From assembly GCF_017873605.1 (NCBI RefSeq), contig NZ_JAGGKI010000002.1, positions 186,001-250,000 on the forward strand: 64,000 nucleotides of DNA. Direction: 5' to 3'. Shown here piece after piece: positions 50,365-57,992 of this stretch (position 1 is its first letter; every line of letters begins with the position of its first letter). The translations under genes were made by a program, and so were the position numbers. The DNA is from Paenibacillus lactis (lineage in GTDB: Bacteria > Bacillota > Bacilli > Paenibacillales > Paenibacillaceae). The notes under the pieces were generated by a model, which was not told the DNA's origin, searched no databases, and saw only the letters and a list, made by a program, of their open reading frames with translations.

Positions 50365-51903
50365 TTAATCCGCTTTCTTATGAAGAAGCTGCAGCAGCAT
50401 GGTCTGCTCTACGTCAAAATGCCACCGGGCATGCCGCTCCTTCGCCGCATACATCGCCGTATCCGCACGGCCGATCAGCTCCTGGTCATCCTTGGCATGA
50501 TCGGGGTAAACCGCAATCCCGATGCTCGGCGAGGTGTAAATTTCGGTTCCTTCCAGCTCATAGGGCTCGCTCAGCAGCGTCCAGATATCCTCCGCCATCC
50601 AGATCAGCTCCTGATCCTCTCCGGCCGGATACAGCATAACCGTAAATTCATCGCCGCCGAGCCGGGATACGATTACGCCCTTTGACTCCAGCGAATGGAG
50701 GCGCTGCGCCACCTTCTGGATCAGCAAATCCCCCGCACGGTGCCCATACTTGTCATTCACGCGCTTAAAACGGTTCAAGTCCATATACAGCAGTCCGACA
50801 CGGAAACCGGCCCGATCTGCTTCGCCCAAAGCTTCCGAAAGCCTGGCGTTAAAATAACGACGGTTATACAGGCCCGTCAAATCGTCGCGGTGCGCGAGCG
50901 ATTCACTCTTCTGCAGGCTGACATGCAGCCTTTCGAACAAGCGGTCATTCTCGACCTGAATCAGGATTTGCCTGATCAAAATGAGAATGAAGCAGAGGGT
51001 CAAGCCGGTAAATAGACCGCTCCATCCCCCGAACCGATGGGCCATCAGGGCAAACATTCCGCCAAGGACGCTGTAGGGCAGCAAATATCGTACGATCAAG
51101 GTTCCTGCCGGCCACGGCTTCTTCTCGGATAGGGATCTCCTCCCCCTTCGAGGCAGCGTTTGTCCACCCGCAAAGCCGATAAAGCATGCAGAGAGGGTGT
51201 GCAGCGGATATACATATAGGCCAGCTCCGATGTTCATGAAACTATCAAGAAAGATCCGAAGGACATCCCCGAGCGCAAATGCGCTTCCACCAAGGCACAG
51301 GAAGATGACCGCCCGCTTGTGCAGCTGCTTAGTGTTAAAATACACGACCAGCGTAAAGAACATCAGTACGATTCCGCACAGCGGATAGAGCATCGCTCCT
51401 CCGGCCGACCTCCAGACGGTATCCGTCCCGCTCTCCATCTCCGGCTTAATGAGATACTCCCACCCCACCGTCATCAAGGTAATCGCAACAATGATGATGT
51501 CCAGGGTAAACCGAGCGCCCCGCAGCGGACCCTGCACTCGTCTGAACAGGTAAATCAGGGCACCGGCGAACAATAGAGCTTCCAAGCTCCAGAACAGTTC
51601 CGCCAGCCGGATGGATCCGCCAAACACCCCTCCAATCCATTCATCACCCGCATACAGGATGCGCCCTATTGCATCGCCGGCCAATCCGGCTGCAATCAGA
51701 AGCCAAAATCTGCGAAGATGGCCTTGCTCATACCGACTGCCAATCACCCCGATCAAATACGCGAATGCGGCTATCGGAGCCATAATGGCTAAGATGCGGT
51801 GAAGCAATAAAGCGTCCGGCATCCACAGGGCCAATATCCATTGGATCAATGCGTATCCAATCGCGAGCCGAATATATATGGAATCGGATGGACCCGGGCT
51901 CAT
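50365..51903 (-). CDS. membrane GGDEF-domain diguanylate cyclase
   Basis: A 512-residue protein. The N-terminal 310 residues contain about nine membrane helices, a sensor region of unknown ligand. The GGDEF domain (about 330-495) has DDLTGLYNRRYFNARLSEAL, LLYMDLNRFKRVNDKYGHRA and the intact active site SRLGGDEFTVML, so it should make c-di-GMP. The RxxD inhibitory site five residues before GGDEF is absent, so product inhibition through it is unlikely. It lies 212 bases upstream of the EAL gene. GGGAGGG precedes the start. Confidence 0.92.
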   Translation of the reverse strand: MSPGPSDSIYIRLAIGYALIQWILALWMPDALLLHRILAIMAPIAAFAYLIGVIGSRYEQGHLRRFWLLIAAGLAGDAIGRILYAGDEWIGGVFGGSIRLAELFWSLEALLFAGALIYLFRRVQGPLRGARFTLDIIIVAITLMTVGWEYLIKPEMESGTDTVWRSAGGAMLYPLCGIVLMFFTLVVYFNTKQLHKRAVIFLCLGGSAFALGDVLRIFLDSFMNIGAGLYVYPLHTLSACFIGFAGGQTLPRRGRRSLSEKKPWPAGTLIVRYLLPYSVLGGMFALMAHRFGGWSGLFTGLTLCFILILIRQILIQVENDRLFERLHVSLQKSESLAHRDDLTGLYNRRYFNARLSEALGEADRAGFRVGLLYMDLNRFKRVNDKYGHRAGDLLIQKVAQRLHSLESKGVIVSRLGGDEFTVMLYPAGEDQELIWMAEDIWTLLSEPYELEGTEIYTSPSIGIAVYPDHAKDDQELIGRADTAMYAAKERHARWHFDVEQTMLLQLLHKKAD

Positions 51904-52111
51904 TCATATCCCTCCCTGAAACAAAAGGTAGGCTTGGTCATTCATGATGAATAGGTCTTTCGAATTAAAGCGTTTCCATATCCAATCATACTTTTAGCCC
52001 GAGGAAAAGTAAAGAAAGAAGCGCCCAACAACTGGATATTTATAGGCATATAGGCCGCGTAGAATCGTTATTTGCGGAATTGTCCCGGGATTGTAGTCAC
52101 TCAATCCCCAC
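51904..52111. other. divergent intergenic region
   Basis: Upstream of the GGDEF gene on one side and the VOC gene on the other. Apart from the VOC promoter listed next, I see no gene or clear structure. Confidence 0.4.
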
Positions 52112-52139
52112 TTGACACATGGGGTTTATGTAGTATTAT
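52112..52139 (+). promoter_or_regulatory. sigma-A promoter of the VOC-family gene
   Basis: -35 TTGACA (52112-52117), 16-base spacer, -10 TATTAT (52134-52139), about 66 bases before the start codon. Confidence 0.75.
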
Positions 52140-52205
52140 TCTTTCATATCAACGTATCTTTGGTTTTATATCCTAGCATAGTTTCATGGAAGGGGTTCTT
52201 GTAAA

Positions 52206-52589
52206 ATGGGACAAAGACGATTGGACCATGTAGGCATTGTCGTAAGGGATCTGGAAGCAACGATCGCTTTCTATACGAAGGTGGTCGGCCTTGAGCTCAA
52301 GGACCGTCTGACGCACACGAACGGTGTCATCCAGCTGGCTTTCCTCGGCTTTAACGGCAGCGATGAAACCGAGGTCGAGCTGATTCAAGGATACAGCGAC
52401 TCCCTTCCTGCGGAGGGAACGGTGCATCACTTTGCCGTCAGCACGGACGACATTGAAGCGGAATATGCACGGGTGAAGGAGCTGGACGTTCCGCATCTGG
52501 ATGAGGAAATCGTCACGCTGCCCAACGGCTACCGCTATTTCTTCGTGCACGGTCCGGAAGGCGAATGGATTGAATTTTTCCAGCGCTAA
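52206..52589 (+). CDS. VOC-superfamily metalloenzyme (glyoxalase/methylmalonyl-CoA-epimerase-like)
   Basis: A 127-residue protein with two beta-alpha-beta-beta-beta modules. RLDHVGIVVRDLEATIAFYT supplies the first metal His, VELIQGYS an acidic ligand, VHHFAVSTDDIEAEYARVKE the second His, and GEWIEFFQ the final Glu. Such proteins act as lactoylglutathione lyases, epimerases or resistance proteins. Which substrate is used here is not clear. It has its own promoter, and GGAAGGGG precedes the ATG. Confidence 0.87.
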   Translation: MGQRRLDHVGIVVRDLEATIAFYTKVVGLELKDRLTHTNGVIQLAFLGFNGSDETEVELIQGYSDSLPAEGTVHHFAVSTDDIEAEYARVKELDVPHLDEEIVTLPNGYRYFFVHGPEGEWIEFFQR

Positions 52590-52728
52590 CAGGCCAGGTC
52601 TAAGGTTGCCCGCCCGCATATAGAGACTCCTATGGGTCGCCTGGATCATTCGGGTCTTCCATGCCTGGACAGCCACTCAACCTATACGAACGTAGAAAAT
52701 CGCCTTCAGGCATGGGGCGTTCCCGTAC

Positions 52729-52757
52729 TGGACAGGTGCTTCCGGTAGGTCTATAAT
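52729..52757 (+). promoter_or_regulatory. promoter of the thiamin-precursor uptake operon
   Basis: -35 TGGACA (52729-52734), 17-base spacer, -10 TATAAT (52752-52757). Transcription would start just before the TPP riboswitch. Confidence 0.8.
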
Positions 52758-52782
52758 AACGGAAGTATAACCCGTAACTTCA

Positions 52783-52882
52783 TAAATACCGGGGGAGCTG
52801 GAATCGGCCGGCTGAGAGTGTATCCCATAGAGATACTGACCCTTATACCTGATCTGGGTAATGCCAGCGTAGGAAGCCATAA
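52783..52882 (+). promoter_or_regulatory. TPP riboswitch (THI element)
   Basis: Conserved core blocks are in order: CCGGGGGAGC, GGCTGAGAG (52810-52818), GACCCTTATACCTGATCTGG and GTAATGCCAGCGTAGGAAG. These are the P2-J2/3, P3 and P4/P5 elements that bind thiamin pyrophosphate. It is followed by an intrinsic terminator, so TPP should shut off transcription of the four downstream uptake genes. Confidence 0.95.
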
Positions 52883-52927
52883 GATTGCGGCTGTTCATAA
52901 GCCGTAGTATATACTTACGCCGTCATG

Positions 52928-52955
52928 CGCTCCGATACGATCGGGGCGTTTTTTG
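52928..52955 (+). terminator. riboswitch-controlled terminator
   Basis: CGCTCCGAT pairs with ATCGGGGCG (one wobble), followed by TTTTTT. It sits between the TPP aptamer and the first gene. Confidence 0.88.
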
Positions 52956-53012
52956 TTGTTGTTATGAAGTTAATACGGAAAATGGAAGACATATAAGGAG
53001 AGGAGAAACACG

Positions 53013-54053
53013 ATGAAACAACGTACATGGCTCTCTCTGCTGCTCGCCTGCGTCCTGCTTCTGGTCGCTTCCGCCTGCGGGGCAAGCGGCCAGAACGGCG
53101 GAAGCGCGCCCGGCAAGCAAGAGACTGCCGGAGAAGGAGAACAGCCGGCCAAGCTCCGCGATGTCCAATTGATGCTGGACTGGTCGGCGAACACGAACCA
53201 CACCGGATTATATGCAGCCAAGGAGCTCGGATATTATGAGGAGGAAGGGCTGAACGTGCAAATCGTACAGCCGGGCTCCGGGGGAACCGATGCGATGGTC
53301 GCTTCCGGCAACGTACCGTTCGGCATCAGCTATCAGGAGGGCGTAACGCTCGCCCGGACACAGGGGCTGCCGCTGGTTTCGATCGCAGCCATCATTCAGC
53401 ATAATACGTCCGGATTCGCTGCACCGAAGGATCGGGGCATCCAGAAGGCCTCCGATTTTGAAGGAAAATCCTACGGAGGCTGGGGCTCTCCGATTGAGGA
53501 AGCCGTCATGAAATCGATCATGGAGATCGATGGAGCCGATGTGAACAAGGTCAACATCGTGAACATCGGAGACGCCGATTATTTTACGGCGGTTAAGCGG
53601 GATATTGATTTCGCCTGGATCTACTATGCCTGGACAGGCATTGAAGCCCAGCTTCGCGGCGAGCCGCTGGACATGATCTACGTGAAGGATTATTCCGAAC
53701 AGCTGGATTATTATACGCCGGTCATCGTAACGAACGAGAAGCTGATCGCGGATGACCCGGAGCTTGTCAAAGCGTTCATGCGCGCAACGTCCAAAGGCTA
53801 TCAATATGCGATAGACCATCCGGAAGATGCCGCGGCACTGCTGTCGAAGGCAGTTCCCGACCTGGATGCCGAGCTGGTGCTGGAAAGCCAGAAGTGGCTC
53901 AGCCCGCGCTATCAAGATGACTCGCCGCGCTGGGGCGAGCAGAAGGCCGAGGTTTGGTCCGGATATGCCGACTGGATGTTTGAGCGCAAGCTGCTGGAGA
54001 AGGAATTGGACGCGGAGCGCGCGTTTACGAATGAGTTTTTGCCTGACAAATAG
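53013..54053 (+). CDS. thiY: thiamin-pyrimidine-precursor-binding lipoprotein ThiY
   Basis: A 346-residue NMT1/THI5-like binding protein. The lipobox VASAC places the lipidated cysteine at residue 22. The mature part begins VQLMLDWSANTNHTGLYAAK and has GYYEEEGLNVQIVQPGSGG, SGNVPFGISYQEGVTLAR and EGKSYGGWGSPIEE. In ThiXYZ systems this protein captures N-formyl-aminopyrimidine, a degradation product of thiamin that is salvaged to HMP. It is the first gene behind the TPP riboswitch. GAGGAG precedes the ATG. Confidence 0.92.
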   Translation: MKQRTWLSLLLACVLLLVASACGASGQNGGSAPGKQETAGEGEQPAKLRDVQLMLDWSANTNHTGLYAAKELGYYEEEGLNVQIVQPGSGGTDAMVASGNVPFGISYQEGVTLARTQGLPLVSIAAIIQHNTSGFAAPKDRGIQKASDFEGKSYGGWGSPIEEAVMKSIMEIDGADVNKVNIVNIGDADYFTAVKRDIDFAWIYYAWTGIEAQLRGEPLDMIYVKDYSEQLDYYTPVIVTNEKLIADDPELVKAFMRATSKGYQYAIDHPEDAAALLSKAVPDLDAELVLESQKWLSPRYQDDSPRWGEQKAEVWSGYADWMFERKLLEKELDAERAFTNEFLPDK

Positions 54054-54156
54054 GAGAAGCACTCCCCGCAGCATTGCAATGCTGCTTCGCGGCTCATCGG
54101 CATGAGGCTTAACGGCCGTGCAAATGAGAACCCATATACGAAAGGACGATTGACTC

Positions 54157-54450
54157 ATGGCGAATACACTGCTGAGCATTCAAGTCATTCCGCGTACGCC
54201 GGACGGCGGAGACAGCATCCCTTATGTGGATGAAGCCATTAAGGTAATCCAGGATTCCGGCGTCAAATACGAGGTCCATGCTTTGGAAACAACGATGGAA
54301 GGCGAGCTGTCCGAGCTGCTCCGCATCGTGGAGCGAATGCATGATGCGCTGGTGAAAGCCGGGAGTCCGAGCATCATCTCCCAAGTCAAAATCGCACATC
54401 ATCCGCAGGGCATCAGCATGGATAAGCTCACGGAGAAATACCGTCCATGA
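54157..54450 (+). CDS. MTH1187/YkoF-type thiamin-binding protein
   Basis: A 97-residue protein of the MTH1187/Thiamine_BP family with a ferredoxin-like fold. It shows LLSIQVIPRTPDGGDSIPYV, KYEVHALETTMEGELSEL and KIAHHPQGISMDKLTEKY. Members bind thiamin or its pyrimidine part and are often next to ThiX-like transporters. It overlaps the ThiX start by ATGA and is therefore translationally coupled to it. Confidence 0.88.
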   Translation: MANTLLSIQVIPRTPDGGDSIPYVDEAIKVIQDSGVKYEVHALETTMEGELSELLRIVERMHDALVKAGSPSIISQVKIAHHPQGISMDKLTEKYRP

Positions 54451-55202
54451 AAAGCTGGTGGAGCTCGATATGGCCGCCCGTCGTGGCGGTCCTCTTCTTT
54501 TTGATCGTGTGGCAGGCTGCGGTCTGGATGTTCGATATCGAGAAATTCATTCTGCCTGCGCCGACGGCTATCGGGCATGAAGCCATCACCGGGGCGTCGG
54601 GACTTATGGAACACACTTGGGCTACCCTAAAGTTAACCGTGATCGGATTTGCCATCGGAACCGGTATCGGACTCCTGCTCTCTTTGGCTCTGCACAGGGT
54701 ACCTTTTCTCAAAACAGCCCTTTATCCGCTTCTCATCTTAAGCCAGAACGTGCCGACCATCGCCTTGGCCCCGCTCCTCATGATCTGGTTCGGGTTCGGC
54801 ATGCTGCCGAAGGTCATCGTCATTACGCTCGTTTGCTTCTTCCCCGTAGCCGTAGCGGCCCTCGACGGGCTGGCACGGACCGACCGCACGATGATGAATT
54901 ATATGCAGATGACGGGAGCCACGCCGTGGCAAATCTTCACCAAGCTGGAGCTTCCGCACGCGCTGCCATCCATCTTCTCCGGGATTCGGATCGCGGCCAC
55001 GTATTCGGTCATGGGGGCGGTCATCGGGGAATGGATCGGGTCTGACCGGGGAATCGGCTATTATATGATGCTGCAAAAATCCGGGTACCGGACCGATCGC
55101 GTATTTGTGGCCATTCTGGTTATCGTGCTGCTCAGCCTGCTCATGGTAGGCGTTATTACCCTGCTGGAGAAACGGCTGATCCGCTGGAACCGGAAGCATT
55201 GA
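54447..55202 (+). CDS. thiX: thiamin-precursor ABC transporter permease ThiX
   Basis: A 251-residue permease with six membrane segments, of the TauC/SsuC/ThiX type. The EAA loop reads NYMQMTGATPWQIFTKLELP then HALPSIFSGIRIAATYSVMG, and AVIGEWIGSDRGIGYYMML follows. It forms the channel for the ThiY-delivered pyrimidine, with ThiZ as motor. It starts within the last codon of the thiamin-binding gene. Confidence 0.9.
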   Translation: MKSWWSSIWPPVVAVLFFLIVWQAAVWMFDIEKFILPAPTAIGHEAITGASGLMEHTWATLKLTVIGFAIGTGIGLLLSLALHRVPFLKTALYPLLILSQNVPTIALAPLLMIWFGFGMLPKVIVITLVCFFPVAVAALDGLARTDRTMMNYMQMTGATPWQIFTKLELPHALPSIFSGIRIAATYSVMGAVIGEWIGSDRGIGYYMMLQKSGYRTDRVFVAILVIVLLSLLMVGVITLLEKRLIRWNRKH

Positions 55203-55391
55203 TTGGCATGGCTTGGCCATATAGATGCTCTCTGCTTCATAAGTTGAACGATTGGACCGGGATTCGGGGCAAATACATGCAGAGTTCCTCTAAGCATCGC
55301 GGCTGCTCCCCAGATTTAAATGGTTCTTTCAAATCCAGGTTACAGATAAGGTTGAAATCAGGGATCTTAATAAAGAAGGGAGGCTGCCCAT

Positions 55392-56222
55392 ATGACGCAG
55401 CGAGCGACTGATTCCGTCTTGAATTCAACCGGCGGCGCAGCCGCCGCCCCCGCTCCTGCCCTGGAGGTCCGGGGGATTCGCAAGGTGTTCCGCGAGCGGC
55501 GCAGTGAAGTGCATGTGCTGGAGGAGCTGTCGCTTAGGGTGCTTCCAGGGGAATTCGTATCGATCATCGGCCCTTCCGGCAGCGGAAAAAGCACGCTCTT
55601 TCACATCATCGGCGGATTGATTGCGCCTGATGCCGGCCAGGTCCTCATGGAGGGGCGGGAGGTCACCGGGGAGAAGGGGCGCATCGCTTATATGCCGCAG
55701 CAGCCGGCCTTGTTCCCGTGGCGGACGATTGAGGACAACGTCCTGCTGCCGGAGGAGCTCCGGGGGACCTCTAAAGCTTCCGCTCGCGCCCATGCCCGCG
55801 CTTGGATGGAACGGGCCGGGCTTGGCGGCTTCGAGCAGGCATATCCGCATACCCTATCAGGCGGGATGCAGCAGCGCGCGGCATTTCTGCGGGCGCTCAT
55901 GAGCCCGCAGGAGGTCATGTGCCTCGATGAGCCGTTCAGCGCGCTCGATGCCCTGACCCGAAGCGACATGCAGCGCTGGCTGCTCGATATATGGGAGGAC
56001 ACCCGGCGCTCGGTGCTGATGATCACCCATCATATTGAGGAGGCGCTGCTGCTCTCGGACAGCATCTATATTCTGTCCGCGCGTCCCGGCTCGGTTCTGA
56101 AACGGGTCGAGGCTCCGTTCACCCGTCCTCGCCGGGAGGATCTGCTGCTGGATCCGTCCTTCATCGAGCTGAAATCCGAGATTTCAGCCGTGCTGCGGCA
56201 GGAGCAGCAGAAGCGCAATTGA
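55392..56222 (+). CDS. thiZ: thiamin-precursor ABC transporter ATPase ThiZ
   Basis: A 276-residue ATPase of the nitrate/sulfonate/taurine type. Walker A is GPSGSGKST, the Q-loop is in YMPQQPALFPWRTIEDN, the signature is LSGGMQQRAAFLRA, Walker B is VMCLDEPFSALDALT, and the H-loop is in LMITHHIEEAL. An Ala/Pro-rich segment of about 20 residues precedes the domain. It lies 189 bases after thiX, a larger gap than the others, so an internal promoter is possible, though none is clear. AAGGGAGG precedes the ATG. Confidence 0.92.
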   Translation: MTQRATDSVLNSTGGAAAAPAPALEVRGIRKVFRERRSEVHVLEELSLRVLPGEFVSIIGPSGSGKSTLFHIIGGLIAPDAGQVLMEGREVTGEKGRIAYMPQQPALFPWRTIEDNVLLPEELRGTSKASARAHARAWMERAGLGGFEQAYPHTLSGGMQQRAAFLRALMSPQEVMCLDEPFSALDALTRSDMQRWLLDIWEDTRRSVLMITHHIEEALLLSDSIYILSARPGSVLKRVEAPFTRPRREDLLLDPSFIELKSEISAVLRQEQQKRN

Positions 56223-56245
56223 CTAGCAGGGACTGGTTTCAGGAC

Positions 56246-56345
56246 GCTGACTTGCTATGCTTCCGGCTGCATTCAAGATGCTGACTTGTTATGTTCCAGC
56301 CGCTGTCAGGTGCAGATTTGTTATGCTTCAGCCGATTGTAGGAGA
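56246..56345. repeat. three degenerate 32-34 bp tandem repeats
   Basis: Units at 56246-56279, 56280-56311 and 56312-56345 follow the pattern GC(T/A)GACTTG(C/T)TATG then a CC(G/A)GC-type stretch. They agree at about two thirds of positions. No gene crosses them with a ribosome binding site. Function unknown. Confidence 0.6.
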
Positions 56346-56431
56346 TGTTAACTTGCCATTCCTCGGAAGCTTCGGTATGCGTGCTATACCAACTTCATTT
56401 GATGCGGATTCAGATCCCATTCCTCAGACGG

Positions 56432-56470
56432 AACAGCCGGCTGCATGCATAAGCAAGCGGCCGGCTGTTA
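56432..56470. other. perfect hairpin between thiZ and tatD-like genes
   Basis: AACAGCCGGC and GCCGGCTGTT form a 10-bp perfect stem around a 19-nt loop. No T-run follows, so it is a weak terminator at best; it might stabilise the upstream mRNA. Confidence 0.5.
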
Positions 56471-56569
56471 TAGGTTCCGGCACGGAGCCGGATATGTAAA
56501 GAATAGCTTTCTATATAATATATGTAGAGACAAACTGTAAGAACATTGGAAACGAAAGGAGGGCTCATT

Positions 56570-57412
56570 ATGGCATCCGGAACAGCTTCAACCTCATTGC
56601 CGCTTGAAACGTATGATCGCGCGGATATCCCGCTCATCGATACGCATATCCATCTCGACAGCTATTCGCTTGCCGATCAGGAGAGCATCGCCTCGGCGCT
56701 CGCGATGGGAAACGTCCAATACATCATCACCGTGTCCATGAATCTGCCCTCTTGCAAGCGCAATCTGGAGCTGTCGCGAATCTACGGGGACTCCATTAAG
56801 CCTGCTTTCGGCTATCACCCGGAGCAGCCTCTTCCCTCTCCGGACGAAACCGAAGAGCTGCTTCGCTGGATGGAGAACCATGTCCAAGACATGGTGGCGG
56901 TCGGGGAGGTCGGCCTCCCCTATTATGCAAGACTGGAGGCGGAGTCAGCAGGACATTCGTGGGACAACGCGCCTTATATCGAGCTGCTCGAAAGATTCGT
57001 CGCCTTTGCGAAGAAGCACGATAAACCGATCATTCTGCACGCCGTGTATGAGGATGCGGATACCGCATGCGATCTGCTCGAAGCCTACGGGATCGCCCGC
57101 GCTCATTTTCATTGGTTCAAGGGCTCACGCGATACGTTAGACCGGATGGCCGCAAGCGGCTATCATATCTCCTTTACGCCGGATATCCTTTATGAAGAAG
57201 AGATCCGCGATATTGCGAGAATGTATCCTCCGCAGCTGGTCATGACCGAGACGGATGGTCCTTGGCCGTTCGAGGGTCCCCTTCAAGGGCAGACGACCCG
57301 ACCGGAAATGACCGCCCTTGCCGCTGCCGCTTGGGCCGAGCTGCAGGGGATTTCCGAACAGGAAGCGCGCAGACAGCTGTATCGAAATGCCGCACGGCTG
57401 TACGGATTATAA
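56570..57412 (+). CDS. TatD-family metal-dependent hydrolase
   Basis: A 280-residue TIM-barrel hydrolase. The metal residues are HIHLD near residue 23, GEVGL carrying Glu near 112, ILHAVYED and HFHWFKGS with histidines, and TETDGPWPF with Asp near 228. This matches TatD-type deoxyribonucleases and phosphodiesterases. Its true substrate is uncertain and it could act on DNA ends or D-Tyr-tRNA products as discussed for TatD. It follows the thiamin operon by about 350 bases and is not obviously part of it. AAAGGAGGG precedes ATG 56570. Confidence 0.87.
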   Translation: MASGTASTSLPLETYDRADIPLIDTHIHLDSYSLADQESIASALAMGNVQYIITVSMNLPSCKRNLELSRIYGDSIKPAFGYHPEQPLPSPDETEELLRWMENHVQDMVAVGEVGLPYYARLEAESAGHSWDNAPYIELLERFVAFAKKHDKPIILHAVYEDADTACDLLEAYGIARAHFHWFKGSRDTLDRMAASGYHISFTPDILYEEEIRDIARMYPPQLVMTETDGPWPFEGPLQGQTTRPEMTALAAAAWAELQGISEQEARRQLYRNAARLYGL

Positions 57413-57546
57413 AAGCGAACGGTACATGCTGGCCGAAGGCAGCTTTTCGTTGGTTCGACGGTTGATATACTATCCTTGGTTCGCGGAGTAATGTGAAATC
57501 GGAATCTATGAATCTTGCGTTTCGGTAAACCGCTTCAAGTCAATCT

Positions 57547-57723
57547 TTATGCAATCGGCTTGTCCTCCCGAAGGAAGCGGTTATACTGATTAATCAGCTC
57601 GTCCAGCACCGCCGATTGCTCGAGGACCTTGGGATGATTAAAATCACGATATCGCTGCTTCATCTTATGAAGCTTATTTCTCTCTCGCTCGATATCAAAT
57701 TTCATGCCGTCCTTCGTTTTCAT
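57547..57723 (-). CDS. Spo0E-like aspartyl-phosphate phosphatase
   Basis: A 58-residue protein in a helical hairpin pattern, MKTKDGMKFDIERERNKLHK then QRYRDFNHPKVLEQ. It carries the Spo0E signature SAVLDELINQYNRF (S-x-x-L-D-x-L-I). Spo0E-like proteins remove the phosphate from Spo0A-P and so delay sporulation. AAGGGAGG lies eight bases before ATG 57723. It lies downstream of the carbohydrate importer on the same strand, about 270 bases after its stop, and seems to be a separate unit. Confidence 0.85.
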   Translation of the reverse strand: MKTKDGMKFDIERERNKLHKMKQRYRDFNHPKVLEQSAVLDELINQYNRFLREDKPIA

Positions 57724-57875
57724 GATTTATGCCTCCCTTATGTAATATTTTATACTTTAATGTAAAATTCTAGAATGTTTGATGTTAGACATCAGGGAGG
57801 CATCACATGGGGACTCAAAGCTTGCTATGATGCGGAAATAATCTCCGTAAGGGCTTGAAACAGCTGCCTCTTCAT

Positions 57876-57924
57876 ACAAAAACAAGGCCGCCCATGAGCA
57901 GATGCTTCTCTGCCCGGACGGCCA
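57876..57924 (-). terminator. probable terminator of the carbohydrate importer operon
   Basis: On the minus strand GGCCGTCC with GGGCGGCC form a hairpin around a CAGAG-rich arm, followed by TTGTTTTTG. Found 70 bases after the lipoprotein stop codon. Confidence 0.6.
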
Positions 57925-57992
57925 CTTTCATATATAAATGCGAGTTCAAAAAGCCGGTATTTCAGCACCGAAATTTGAACAGCCTTTATAGA

